Of a stretch of DNA of 64,000 nucleotides, positions 39,880 through 52,054 are shown piece by piece. A program made the position numbers and the translations under genes. The notes beneath the pieces are model-generated. The model searched no databases. It was not told the DNA's origin and saw only the letters and a program-made list of their open reading frames with translations. Source of the stretch: Mycolicibacterium peregrinum (GTDB lineage Bacteria; Actinomycetota; Actinomycetes; Mycobacteriales; Mycobacteriaceae); NCBI RefSeq assembly GCF_002102345.1, contig NZ_LQPP01000028.1, positions 124,001 through 188,000 of the forward strand. The letters run 5' to 3'. The first letter of the stretch is position 1. Each line of letters starts with the position of its first letter.

Positions 39880-40013
39880 GGCGCAAGGGTACTTCAATGC
39901 CAAATCTCACAGGGCCCGGTTCCCCGCTGGTGAGCGTTACTTAACAGTAACTGCGCGTAGCATTCGGTGTGCTGATCAGGTTGCCGCAACACCGCGCAGG
40001 AAGGTCGCAGATC

Positions 40014-41117
40014 ATGCCCTCATTCCGCGCTTTGCCGCCGGCCCTGCGCGCGACCACCAGAACCCGTCCCGCCGACCCCGACGCCAAGACGATCCATGTC
40101 CCGGTCGCCCGGGCGATGGTGGACTGCGGTGTCTACTGCGGCGGTGACCGCCTACCCGGCAAGTACACCCACGCGGCGGCCCTGAACAAGGTCCGCGAGT
40201 TGCAGAACGCGGGCCAGAAGGCGTTCGTCTGGATCGGGCTGCACGAACCCGACGAATTCCAGATGCAGTCGGTCGCAGATGTTTTCGGATTGCACGAGCT
40301 GGCCGTCGAGGACGCGGTGCATGCCCACCAGCGCCCCAAGCTCGAGCGGTACGACAAGACCCTGTTCCTGGTGCTCAAGACCATCAACTATGTCGAGCAC
40401 GAGTCGGTCGCGCTGGCCCGCGAGATCGTCGAGACCGGCGAGATCATGATCTTTGTCGGGCCGGACTTTGTCGTCACCGTCCGTCACGGGGAGCACGGCG
40501 GACTGGCCGGGGTACGCAAACGGCTCGAATCCTCGCCTGCCACACTGAAACTCGGACCGTTCGCGGTCATGCACGCGATCGCCGACCATGTGGTGGACAG
40601 CTACCTCGACGTGACCGATCTGATGGAAACCGACATCGACGCGATGGAGGAGGACATCTTCTCCCCCGGCACACACACCAACATCGAGAGCATCTACCTG
40701 CTCAAGCGGGAAGTCGTCGAAATGCGCCGCGCGGTGGCCCCCTTGACCCTGGCCCTGGCCCGCTTGCTCACCGACCACAACGACCTGATCTCGGTCGAGG
40801 TACGCAGGTACATGCGCGACGTGCACGACCACAACGTGCAGGCCTCCGACCGCGTCACGAGCTACGACGAGATGCTCAGCTCGCTGGTGCAGGCCGCACT
40901 CGGCAAGGTCGCCATGCAGCAGAACGTGGACATGCGCAAGATCTCCGCGTGGGTGGCGATCGCCGCCGTACCGACCGCGATGGCCGGGATCTATGGGATG
41001 AACTTCGAGCACATGCCCGAATTGCAGTGGACCTGGGGCTATCCCGCCGTGCTACTGGCCATGGCCCTCATCTGCTTCGCGCTGTATCGCACATTCCGCC
41101 ACAACGACTGGCTCTAG
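40014..41117 (+). CDS. corA: CorA magnesium/cobalt transporter
   Basis: A 367-residue CorA channel: large cytoplasmic N-terminal funnel, long stalk helix (LKREVVEMRRAVAPLTLALARL) and two C-terminal membrane helices with the gating motif GMN at 328-330 (YGMNFEHMPEL). It forms a pentamer for Mg2+ uptake. ATG 40014 has AGGAAGG before it; the longer frame upstream lacks a site. It is convergent with the Sufu gene, with a four-base overlap of the 3' ends. Confidence 0.92.
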   Translation: MPSFRALPPALRATTRTRPADPDAKTIHVPVARAMVDCGVYCGGDRLPGKYTHAAALNKVRELQNAGQKAFVWIGLHEPDEFQMQSVADVFGLHELAVEDAVHAHQRPKLERYDKTLFLVLKTINYVEHESVALAREIVETGEIMIFVGPDFVVTVRHGEHGGLAGVRKRLESSPATLKLGPFAVMHAIADHVVDSYLDVTDLMETDIDAMEEDIFSPGTHTNIESIYLLKREVVEMRRAVAPLTLALARLLTDHNDLISVEVRRYMRDVHDHNVQASDRVTSYDEMLSSLVQAALGKVAMQQNVDMRKISAWVAIAAVPTAMAGIYGMNFEHMPELQWTWGYPAVLLAMALICFALYRTFRHNDWL

Positions 41118-41725
41118 CTGGGGCTCGCTGCCCGTCTGGTCGGATCCAGCACGTCCACCCCATCGGTCTGCCACGCCTCCCGCATGGCGTCCGCACCCTT
41201 CAGGCGCACCCAGGCCGCCTCGGTGGCGGTGATCGGCGTGGCCGAGAGAACGGTCACCGGCGACAACGGATCGGCCAGCGGCACGTCGCCGATATCGCTG
41301 GGGCCCAGCAGAAATGCGCTGAACGGTGCGGAGTCGAACAACTGCGTCTCCAGGTCGATGAGCGCATCGGCCTCCAGCACCAGACCTTCCACCGCGGGCG
41401 CGGCAGCCAGCACGGCCAGCGACCGGGCCAGCCCGCCCGGGGTCGGACCCCGCAGCGAGAGCACCACCTCGGCCCGGGGACCGTGGATCGGATCCGAGAC
41501 CAGTTCGGTCGGATCGAACATGGGGTGACGCGAACAGCCAACCGTCACATAGTGATACAGATCCTGTCCGCTTTCACCAGAGCGCAGGTCCGGGCCGAAC
41601 CGCAGGACGTCGATGCGCTCGGTACCCAGGAACGTCACGCTGGCACTGACGGGTTCCGCGGTAATGCCTGCCGCACCGAAGTATTCGCCCACGTGGGCGC
41701 GGACGGCAGCCAGGACGTCGATCAC
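41114..41725 (-). CDS. Suppressor-of-fused (Sufu) domain protein
   Basis: A 203-residue protein that fits the Sufu domain family: [20 protein letters not shown], then [16 protein letters not shown], then [11 protein letters not shown], and [22 protein letters not shown] near the end. Bacterial Sufu proteins have no settled role; some act as immunity or binding proteins. Its GTG start overlaps the sugC stop (GTGA at 41722-41725), so it is translated with the trehalose importer and is probably the last gene of that operon. Confidence 0.75.
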   Translation of the reverse strand: MIDVLAAVRAHVGEYFGAAGITAEPVSASVTFLGTERIDVLRFGPDLRSGESGQDLYHYVTVGCSRHPMFDPTELVSDPIHGPRAEVVLSLRGPTPGGLARSLAVLAAAPAVEGLVLEADALIDLETQLFDSAPFSAFLLGPSDIGDVPLADPLSPVTVLSATPITATEAAWVRLKGADAMREAWQTDGVDVLDPTRRAASPS

Positions 41726-43029
41726 TCTGCTGTCGGTTCTCCGGCCGGCTCGGCCGACTCGGCGGGTGCGGGTGTCCCGGATTCTTCGGCTTCTCCGGGT
41801 TCTCCGGTCTCGGTCTCGGCGGTGTCCTCGGCCGGCTCGGGTTTCCCGGCGGGCTCGGTACGGGTCAGGTTCACCCCGGTCGCGGCGTCGAAGATCGCCA
41901 ACTTCGAGGTGTCGAAGGCCAATTGGATCTGCTGGCCACCCGCGGCCGTGGACTCGGCAGACACCCGGGCCACGAACTCGTTGGCACCGGCGCCGGAATC
42001 CGCAGCCAACTCGGCGAGCTGCGCCGCCTCGGCGCCCGCACCCTCGATGGTGAAGTGCACGTACTTGTCGGCACCGAGCGACTCGACGATGTCGGCGCGC
42101 ACCGGGAAACTCAAGGCCCGGATCCGCGCGTACCCGTCGAGCAGTGAAGCATCCTCCAGGTGCTCGGGCCGGATCCCGACGATGATGTTGTCCGGCTTGG
42201 GATGGCGCGCCAGCTGATCATGCACCTGCTGGGTCAGGGTGACGTCGCCGAACGGCAGTCGCACCCCGACGTCGGTGAACGTGGCCGGGAAGAAATTCAT
42301 CGCCGGTGATCCGATGAAGCCGGCCACGAACAGGTTCGCCGGGTTGTTGTACAACTCGTCGGGCGTGCCGATCTGCTGAATCTCGCCCGCCAGCAACACC
42401 ACAACCCGGTCGCCCAGGGTCATCGCCTCAGTCTGGTCGTGCGTGACGTAGACCGTGGTGGTGCCCAGCCGGCTCTGCAGTCGCGAGATCTCGGCGCGCA
42501 TCTGCACGCGCAGTTTGGCGTCCAGGTTGCTCAGCGGCTCATCCATCAGGAATGCCTTGGGGCGACGCACGATTGCCCGGCCCATCGCCACCCGCTGACG
42601 CTGGCCGCCCGACAACTGTGCGGGCTTGCGATCGAGCAGTTCGGTCAGATCCAGGATCTTGGCGGTCTCGGCGACCTTCGCCTCGATCTCGTCCTTCTTG
42701 AGCTTGGCGAGGGTCAGCGGGAAGGCGATGTTCTGCCGCACCGTCATGTGCGGGTAGAGCGCATAGGACTGGAACACCATCGCGATATCGCGGTCCTTGG
42801 GCGCCTTCTCGTTGACCCGCTCGCCACCGATCCGGAGCTCGCCCGACGAGATGTCCTCAAGTCCGGCAATCATGTTCAGCGTGGTGGACTTACCGCACCC
42901 TGACGGTCCCACCAGGATGATGAACTCACCGTCGGCGATCGTCATCGAGAACTCTTTGACGGCCTCTCTCGTGCCGCCCGCACCGTCGGGGTAACTCTTG
43001 GTGACCCGGTCCAACACAATTTCGGCCAT
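41722..43029 (-). CDS. sugC: Trehalose ABC importer ATPase SugC
   Basis: A 435-residue MalK-type ATPase. Walker [10 protein letters not shown] (~42-50), signature LSGGQRQR, Walker [13 protein letters not shown] and the switch His in YVTHDQTEA are intact. The C-terminal TOBE/MalK regulatory domain follows ([14 protein letters not shown]). The last ~45 residues are a Glu/Pro/Ala-rich tail not usual for the family. It powers LpqY-SugABC uptake of trehalose released during mycolate transfer (known in mycobacteria). It starts 4 bases after sugB. Confidence 0.93.
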   Translation of the reverse strand: MAEIVLDRVTKSYPDGAGGTREAVKEFSMTIADGEFIILVGPSGCGKSTTLNMIAGLEDISSGELRIGGERVNEKAPKDRDIAMVFQSYALYPHMTVRQNIAFPLTLAKLKKDEIEAKVAETAKILDLTELLDRKPAQLSGGQRQRVAMGRAIVRRPKAFLMDEPLSNLDAKLRVQMRAEISRLQSRLGTTTVYVTHDQTEAMTLGDRVVVLLAGEIQQIGTPDELYNNPANLFVAGFIGSPAMNFFPATFTDVGVRLPFGDVTLTQQVHDQLARHPKPDNIIVGIRPEHLEDASLLDGYARIRALSFPVRADIVESLGADKYVHFTIEGAGAEAAQLAELAADSGAGANEFVARVSAESTAAGGQQIQLAFDTSKLAIFDAATGVNLTRTEPAGKPEPAEDTAETETGEPGEAEESGTPAPAESAEPAGEPTAE

Positions 43030-43033
43030 CCAA

Positions 43034-43866
43034 TTACCCCTTTACCGCACCGGATGTCAGGCCAGCGACGATCCGCCGCTGGAAGATGAGAACAAAGATA
43101 ATGATCGGGATCGTGATGACCATGGCACCGGCCGCGATCGACCCGGTCGGTTCCTCGAACTGGGAACTGCCGGTGAAATTCGCGATCGCCACCGGCGCGG
43201 TGATCGCCCGCTCGGTCGCGGTCAGCGACAGCGCCAAGAGCAGGTCGTTCCACGCGAAGATGAACACCAGGATGGCCGCCGTGACGATGCCAGGGGCCGC
43301 CAACGGAGCGATCACCTTGCGGAAGGCCTGCGCCGGGGTGGCCCCATCCATCTTCGCGGCCTTCTCCAGATCCCAAGGGATCTCCCGGAAGAACGCCGAG
43401 AGCGTGTAGATCGCCAGCGGCAGCGCGAACGTGATGTAGGGGATGATCAGCCCGGGCCAGGTGTCGAACAGGCCGATACTGCGCCACAGGTTGAAGATCG
43501 GGGTCACCAGCGAGATCTGCGGGAACATCGCGATCAGCAGGGCAACCCCCACCAACAGCTTCTTGCCGGGGAAGTCCAGCCGGGCCACCGCGTAGGCCGC
43601 CATGCCGCCGATGGTCACCGCGATCACCGTGGTGATCAGGCCGATGCCGATCGAGTTGATCAACGCCGAGGTGAAGATGTTCCCGGTGAAGATGCCCTTG
43701 TAGTTGTCGAACGTGATCTGCGACGGAATCAGCCTGCCGTCCTTGACACTCGACGTCGGCTTCAACGACAGCGACAGAATCCACAAGACCGGTATCAACG
43801 CGTAGAGCACCACCAGGATGTTCACGACCGTCCACCCGGTCGCGCGCCGCGCACCCACTCGCTCGG

Positions 43867-43870
<4 letters not shown>
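43034..43870 (-). CDS. sugB: Trehalose ABC importer permease SugB
   Basis: A 278-residue MalG-type permease with six TM helices. The cytoplasmic EAA loop is [26 protein letters not shown]. It pairs with SugA to form the channel. Its start overlaps the sugA stop by 4 bases. Confidence 0.92.
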
Positions 43871-46843
<2,973 letters not shown>

Positions 46844-46969
46844 CGAACTTCACTCTCCTCCGCACCGCCTGCTCGGCGGCTGCTCTCGTTACAGCAACGC
46901 CCTCACACCGGAATTGGTGCCGGAGTCACGCCCCCTTGGCGTCATTGTCCGTGCGCTAGGTTGATCAGC

Positions 46970-47695
46970 ATGACAAACGCGGACGGCAACGCGGGCGAAA
47001 CGCCGCCATCCGACCCCGGTTCCCAACCGTCTGAACTGTCGTCCAGCGGCTACGAAGCACCTTCGATCGAGCACTCTCAGGATCGGCCGGATACCGGCGC
47101 GGCGCAACCGTCGTACGAGTTCGCGCCGCCGACGCCCGATCCCGGCACGCCTTATCCGCCTGCGATCGACTACCCCGCCGACATTCCGTACGACTATCCG
47201 CCACCGCCGGGGCTGCCGCCGTCGATGCCGGGTGGTGCCGGCTATCCCCCGCCGCTGCCCGGATACCCACCACCACCGCCGGGTTACGCGACGCCGGGCG
47301 GTTACCCCGCCGGCATGTCCGGCTACCCCGGATACCCAGGCGGTTACGGGATGCCACCGGCCAACCCCACCAACAGCATGGCGATCGGATCGCTGGTCGC
47401 CTCGGTCCTGTCGTTGATCATGTTCTTCGCCTGTGGGGTCGGACTGCTCGCCGCCCTGGTCGGTATCGGTCTGGGGATCGTCGCGCTCAATCAGATCAAG
47501 CAGAGTGCACCGGGCTTCGGTCCGCAGAGCGGACAATTGGGCTACGGTCCGCAGAGCGGACAATTTGGTTACGGTCCGTATGTCGAGCAACCGGGCCGCG
47601 GACTTGCGATCGCCGGCATCGCCGTCGGCGCGTTCGGCACCCTGATCAACGGCGTCTGGCTGCTGTTCTTCATCGGCAGCGCCCTCGGCTCATAG
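46970..47695 (+). CDS. Pro/Gly/Tyr-rich DUF4190 membrane protein (Rv1233c-like)
   Basis: A 241-residue protein. Residues 1-~130 are disordered and rich in Pro, Gly and Tyr (repeats such as GYPPPLPGYPPPPPGY). Two TM helices form the DUF4190 module (NSMAIGSLVASVLSLIMFFACGVG…). Between them and the last helix lies a short repeat, GFGPQSGQL/GYGPQSGQF/GYGPY. ATG 46970 lies exactly 7 bases after TAGGTT, a textbook leaderless mycobacterial start. Likely a membrane protein with a flexible cytoplasmic arm; role unknown. Confidence 0.8.
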   Translation: MTNADGNAGETPPSDPGSQPSELSSSGYEAPSIEHSQDRPDTGAAQPSYEFAPPTPDPGTPYPPAIDYPADIPYDYPPPPGLPPSMPGGAGYPPPLPGYPPPPPGYATPGGYPAGMSGYPGYPGGYGMPPANPTNSMAIGSLVASVLSLIMFFACGVGLLAALVGIGLGIVALNQIKQSAPGFGPQSGQLGYGPQSGQFGYGPYVEQPGRGLAIAGIAVGAFGTLINGVWLLFFIGSALGS

Positions 47696-47743
47696 CCTGG
47701 CCCCGCTGCGCCAAATCTGGTGCAGCACAGGGGGTCCGCCGAC

Positions 47744-48736
47744 CTAACGCGGCGGCCGGAAGGGGTCGGCAAGCCGATTCATCCCCGCTGCCCGACCCTT
47801 GCCCGCGACCACCAGAGCCATCTTGCGGCTGGCCTCGTCGATCATCTCGTCGCCGAGCATGACCGCTCCCCTGGCCCCACCGGCCTGCGAGGTGTGCCAC
47901 TCGTAGGCGTCCAGGATCAGCTCGGCGTGATCGTAATCGGCCTGGCGAGGGCTGAAGATCTCGTTGCCCGCCTCGATCTGGTCCGGGTGCAGCACCCACT
48001 TGCCGTCGTAACCCAGCGCCGCTGAACGACCGGCCACCCGGCGGAACCCGTCGACGTCGCGCACCTTCACATACGGCCCGTCGATCGCGTTGATCCCGCG
48101 ACTGCGCGCAGCGATCAGGATGCGCATCAGCACGTGGTGATGGGCGTCGCCGATGTCGTACCCGTCGGGCTGCCCGCCGACCTCCAGGGTGCGCATGTTG
48201 AGGCTGGCCGCCATGTCGCCGGGCCCGAGCACCAGGGCGCACACCCGCGGGCCGGCTGCGATGGCGTCGACGTTGGTCAGTCCTTGCGCGTTCTCGATCT
48301 GCGCCTCGATCCCGATCCGGCCGGGTTCCAGTCCGTGGGTGACCTCCAGCTGCGACAGCAGCAGATCCAGCGCCTGTACGTGTGCGACCTCGGTCACCTT
48401 GGGCAACACGATGAGATCGATGGACGTCCCCACCGAAGCCACAGTGGACACCACCTCGATCACGTCGGCGTAGGTCCACGGGGTGGTCCAGTCGTTGACC
48501 CGTACCCCACGCAGCTGGCCGGCCCAGCCGTCACCGGCCAACGCCGCCGCCACCTGTGTGCGGGCCGACGCCTTGGCCTCGGGGGCCACCGCGTCCTCGA
48601 GATCGAGGAACACCTCGTCAGCAGGCAGAGCTTTGGCCTTCTCGATCATCTTCAGGCTGCTGCCCGGAACCGAGAGGCACGTTCTGCGGGGTCGATACGT
48701 GTTCTCCACGACCACAGTCTCTACCCTTTGACTCAT
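47744..48736 (-). CDS. HpcH/HpaI-CitE family lyase (citrate-lyase beta-like)
   Basis: A ~330-residue CitE-like TIM-barrel enzyme: RTCLSVPGSSLKMIEKA, ADEVFLDLEDAVAPEAKA (catalytic acid and Mg ligand), IEAQIENAQGLTNVDAIA (Mg-binding Glu), LGPGDMAASL and GYDGKWVLHPDQIEAGNE. Such enzymes cleave malyl-, citramalyl- or methylmalyl-CoA-type thioesters, or hydrolyse them. The ATG at 48734-48736 shares bases with the divergent start. A GTG at 48713-48715 with AAAGGG 8 bases before it is a likely alternative start. Confidence 0.85.
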   Translation of the reverse strand: MSQRVETVVVENTYRPRRTCLSVPGSSLKMIEKAKALPADEVFLDLEDAVAPEAKASARTQVAAALAGDGWAGQLRGVRVNDWTTPWTYADVIEVVSTVASVGTSIDLIVLPKVTEVAHVQALDLLLSQLEVTHGLEPGRIGIEAQIENAQGLTNVDAIAAGPRVCALVLGPGDMAASLNMRTLEVGGQPDGYDIGDAHHHVLMRILIAARSRGINAIDGPYVKVRDVDGFRRVAGRSAALGYDGKWVLHPDQIEAGNEIFSPRQADYDHAELILDAYEWHTSQAGGARGAVMLGDEMIDEASRKMALVVAGKGRAAGMNRLADPFRPPR

Positions 48737-50021
48737 GGCGGCGGTGAACAGGGTCTACGCGGCCCGGCTGGCGGGGATGGTCGTGCTGGGCCCCGACGGG
48801 GAGTCCATCGGTCGTGTCCGCGACGTGGTGATCAGCATCAGCATCGTCCGGCAGCAGCCGCGTGTTCTCGGCCTGGTGGTCGAATTGCTCACGCGACGAA
48901 GGATTTTCGTTCCGATCCTGCGGGTCACCGCGATCGAACCCGGTTCGGTGACGCTGGCCACCGGTAGCGTGTCGCTGCGCCGGTTCGCCCAGCGCCCCGG
49001 CGAGGTGCTGGTTCTGGGCCAGGTGCTCGAAACCCGGGTGCGGGTCGACGATCCCGATCTGGAGCAACTGGCCGGAATCGACGTCGTGGTAGTCGATCTG
49101 GGCATCGAGCAGACCCGGACCCGCGACTGGGTGGTGACCCGGGTGGCGGTGCGTCCGCAACGACGCCTCGGGCGGCGCACCAACATCCACGTCGTCGAGT
49201 GGCAGAACGTGCACGGCCTGACCCCGTCCGGCCTGGCGATGCCCGACCAGGGGGTGGCCTCGCTGCTCGAGCAGTTCGAGGGACAACGGCCCATCGAGGT
49301 GGCCGAGGCCCTCCGCGAACTGCCGACCAAACGGCGCTACGAGCTGTACCGGGCGTTCGACGACGAGCGGCTGGCCGACGTGTTGCAGGAGCTGCCCGAG
49401 GATGAGCAGGCCGCGGTGCTGCGCCAGCTGAACACCGAACGCGCCGCCGACGTCCTGGAGGCGATGGACCCCGACGACGCCGCCGACGTGCTGGGTTCGA
49501 TGACCCCGGCCGACGCCGAGACCCTGCTGCGCAAGATGGACCCCGAGGATTCCGAGGATGTGCGACGGCTGCTGGCCCACTCACCCGACACCGCAGGTGG
49601 TCTGATGACCAGCGAACCGGTGGTCCTGGCGCCCGACACCACCGTCGCCGAGGCGTTGGCGCGAATCCGCGACCCCGACCTCACGCCCGCCCTGGCCTCG
49701 ATGGTCTTCGTCACGCGGCCACCCAGCGCCACGCCGACCGGGCAGTACCTGGGCTGCGTCCACCTGCAGCGGTTGCTGCGCGAACCGCCCGCGGCCCTGG
49801 TCAGCGGCATTGCCGATACGGATTTGCCCAGCCTGAGCCCGGCCGATTCACTGGCCGCGGTGACCCGCTACTTCGCCGCGTACAACCTGGTGTGCGGCCC
49901 CGTGGTCGATGAGGAGAACCACCTGTTGGGGGCGGTGTCGGTCGACGACGTGCTCGACCACATGCTGCCCGACGACTGGCGTGAACGTGACGAGCCCGAG
50001 CTCCCGGTGGCGGGCTCATGA
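48735..50021 (+). CDS. PRC-barrel/MgtE-N/CBS protein (Rv1232c-like)
   Basis: A 428-residue cytoplasmic protein. An N-terminal PRC-barrel-like region (MVVLGPDGESIGRVRDVVISI) is followed by the MgtE N-terminal superhelix (ELPEDEQAAVLRQLNTERAADVLEAMDPDDAADVL) and a CBS pair (MTSEPVVLAPDTTVAEALARI … LLGAVSVDDVLDHML). It lacks the MgtE membrane channel, so it may be a soluble Mg2+ sensor. TACCCT (48722-48727) lies 7 bases before ATG, so the mRNA is probably leaderless. Its stop overlaps the DUF1003 start (ATGA at 50018-50021). Confidence 0.85.
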   Translation: MAAVNRVYAARLAGMVVLGPDGESIGRVRDVVISISIVRQQPRVLGLVVELLTRRRIFVPILRVTAIEPGSVTLATGSVSLRRFAQRPGEVLVLGQVLETRVRVDDPDLEQLAGIDVVVVDLGIEQTRTRDWVVTRVAVRPQRRLGRRTNIHVVEWQNVHGLTPSGLAMPDQGVASLLEQFEGQRPIEVAEALRELPTKRRYELYRAFDDERLADVLQELPEDEQAAVLRQLNTERAADVLEAMDPDDAADVLGSMTPADAETLLRKMDPEDSEDVRRLLAHSPDTAGGLMTSEPVVLAPDTTVAEALARIRDPDLTPALASMVFVTRPPSATPTGQYLGCVHLQRLLREPPAALVSGIADTDLPSLSPADSLAAVTRYFAAYNLVCGPVVDEENHLLGAVSVDDVLDHMLPDDWRERDEPELPVAGS

Positions 50022-50563
50022 GCGAAACCTCGGCGCGTCAGCGGCTGGACACCCCGCGCGCGACCCGCGGCTTCGGGTTGCACGTCGACATCGAGGCCGT
50101 CGGCGCGTTCAGCGAGTCGATCGCGCGTTTCCTCGGCACGGGGCGCTACCTGGCCATTCAGACCATCGTGGTGGTGGTCTGGATTGCCCTCAACATCGGC
50201 GTCTTCACCTTCCAGTGGGACCCGTACCCGTTCATCCTGCTCAACCTGGCCTTCTCGACTCAGGCCGCGTATGCCGCCCCGCTCATCCTGCTGGCCCAGA
50301 ACCGGCAGGAGAACCGGGACCGGGTCTCCCTCGAGGAAGACCGGCGCCGGGCTGAGCAGACCAAGGCCGACACCGAGTATCTGGCCAGGGAACTGGCGTC
50401 GCTGCGGCTGGCCGTCGGCGAGGTTGCCACCCGCGACTACCTGCGCCGGGAGTTGGAAGAACTGCGTGACCTGATCACCGAGATCACCTTGCCTGCCGAC
50501 GGCGACCGGGCGAACCCGAGCAAATCCGACGGCGGTGAACGCCGGTCCAAACGCAGTGGTTGA
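50018..50563 (+). CDS. DUF1003 membrane protein (Rv1231c-like)
   Basis: A 181-residue protein with two TM helices (YLAIQTIVVVVWIALNIGVF and FILLNLAFSTQAAYAAPLILLAQ), the DUF1003 signature QNRQENRDR just after the second, then a coiled-coil-like charged C terminus (RRAEQTKADTEYLARELASLRLAVGE). It is translationally coupled to the MgtE-N/CBS protein, which suggests the two form a membrane complex. Function unknown. Confidence 0.85.
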   Translation: MSETSARQRLDTPRATRGFGLHVDIEAVGAFSESIARFLGTGRYLAIQTIVVVVWIALNIGVFTFQWDPYPFILLNLAFSTQAAYAAPLILLAQNRQENRDRVSLEEDRRRAEQTKADTEYLARELASLRLAVGEVATRDYLRRELEELRDLITEITLPADGDRANPSKSDGGERRSKRSG

Positions 50564-50610
50564 TCTCGCTGTCGACCATTGTCGTAACAACGGAAACCGG
50601 GACTATGTAT

Positions 50611-50626
50611 GGTGACTTGGTTCACA
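50611..50626. promoter_or_regulatory. CRP-like site GGTGA-N6-TCACA
   Basis: Matches the mycobacterial cAMP-receptor-protein pattern (TGTGA-N6-TCACA) at nine of ten arm bases, 39 bases before the transglycosylase start. CRP is known to act on peptidoglycan-related genes such as rpfA; action here is inferred. Confidence 0.5.
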
Positions 50627-50664
50627 ACATGGTATTTGGCCGAAGCTGACCTAAGGACAGGCAA

Positions 50665-52005
50665 TTGCGCGTAGGGGGAGGAGCGGTGTTCGAAACCGCT
50701 CGGCGCCGTATGAGCCAGCTCATGCGCTCACCTGCGCTCGGCGTCGCCGTCCTGGCTCCCGTCGTTCTGGTCGCCGGTGCCGGGTCTTCCGCATCTGACG
50801 TCGACATGTCCAGTACCGCGGTCACGCCGCTGGCCGCGGTGCAGCCACAGATCGACCGCTCGGGCCCCGCGGTGGTCGCCGCGGCCAGGCCCCCCACGAA
50901 CTTCCGCATCAAGGCGATGACCACGATCTCGGCTCCCCCGCCGGCTTTCGTCGTGAATACCCCTGGCGCCCTTGGCATTCCGGGTACGTCACTGAAGGCA
51001 TACCGCAATGCCGAACGGATGATGGCCGCGGCCTACCCCGGCTGCGGGATCAGCTGGAACCTGCTGGCCGGCATCGGCCGGATCGAGTCGGGGCACGCCA
51101 ACGGCGGCGCCACCGACGCCCGCGGCACCGCGGTGCGCCCGATCTACGGTCCCGCCCTCGACGGCACCCTGCCGGGCAACGAGATCATCGTCCAGAGCGC
51201 TCAGGCCGGACGGATCTCCTATGTCCGGGCGATGGGGCCGATGCAGTTCCTGCCCGGAACCTGGGCCCGGTATGCCTCCGACGGCGACGGCGACGGCAAG
51301 GCCGACGTGCAGAACGTGTTCGATTCGGCGCTGGCCGCCGCCCGCTACCTGTGCAGCGGCGGGCTCAACCTGCGGGACCAGTCCCAGGTCATGACCGCCA
51401 TCCTCCGGTACAACAACTCCGTGGCCTACGCCCGCAACGTGTTGGGCTGGGCCGCCGCATATGCCACGGGCGTCGTGCCGGTCGACCTGCCGGAGATCAC
51501 CGGGTCCATTCCGCCGATCGGTGATTCGCATCTGGACAATCCCGAGGGCCTCGGCCCCGGCCTGCCGGCCGATGCCACCGGACTGCCCGCGGGCGATCCG
51601 CTGGCCCTGATCCCCCTGCTCAACCGCAATGAGACCGGCACGCAGAACGTCCCGGGATTCGCGCCCGGGCAGGTGCTCGGCCCGCTGCCCGGCCCGGCCC
51701 AGGCCATCCCGTCCGAGACGCCCGCCGCCCCGCCGCCGTGGGTCCCGCCCTGGGAGCAACCGCGCCAGCCTGCATGCGTGGTGTTCTGCCTGGGCGAGCA
51801 GACGCCCCCGCCGGCTCCGGCGCCGCCGCTGGGCCCGCTCCCCGCTCCGGGACCAGGCCCGGCCCCCGCACCGCAGCAGGCTCCCCCGCCGGGACCGTTG
51901 CCTGGCGCACCGGTCGGCCCACCGATCGAGGCCGCGCCTGCCGCTCCGGCACTTGTCGGCCCGGCACTCGGTCCCGCGCCGGGACCGGCACCGGGCCCGG
52001 CCTGA
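50665..52005 (+). CDS. Exported lytic murein transglycosylase with Pro-rich tail (Rv1230c-like)
   Basis: A ~446-residue exported protein. After a basic N terminus, ALGVAVLAPVVLVAGAG is the signal/anchor. Residues ~110-275 form an MltB/SLT-like lysozyme domain: AAAYPGCGISWNLLAGIGRIESGH contains the likely catalytic Glu, then MGPMQFLPGTWARYASDGDGDGKADVQNVFDSALAAARYLC and AILRYNNSVAYARNVL. The last ~120 residues are Pro/Ala/Gly-rich, probably spanning the wall. It cleaves peptidoglycan glycan strands. TTG 50665 (AAGGACA before it) or GTG 50686 (GGGGGAGG before it) could be the start. Confidence 0.82.
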   Translation: MRVGGGAVFETARRRMSQLMRSPALGVAVLAPVVLVAGAGSSASDVDMSSTAVTPLAAVQPQIDRSGPAVVAAARPPTNFRIKAMTTISAPPPAFVVNTPGALGIPGTSLKAYRNAERMMAAAYPGCGISWNLLAGIGRIESGHANGGATDARGTAVRPIYGPALDGTLPGNEIIVQSAQAGRISYVRAMGPMQFLPGTWARYASDGDGDGKADVQNVFDSALAAARYLCSGGLNLRDQSQVMTAILRYNNSVAYARNVLGWAAAYATGVVPVDLPEITGSIPPIGDSHLDNPEGLGPGLPADATGLPAGDPLALIPLLNRNETGTQNVPGFAPGQVLGPLPGPAQAIPSETPAAPPPWVPPWEQPRQPACVVFCLGEQTPPPAPAPPLGPLPAPGPGPAPAPQQAPPPGPLPGAPVGPPIEAAPAAPALVGPALGPAPGPAPGPA

Positions 52006-52054
52006 TGCTGGCCTGAATCCAGCTCGCGGTGCCGCCGCCGTAGACTCGGCGGTG

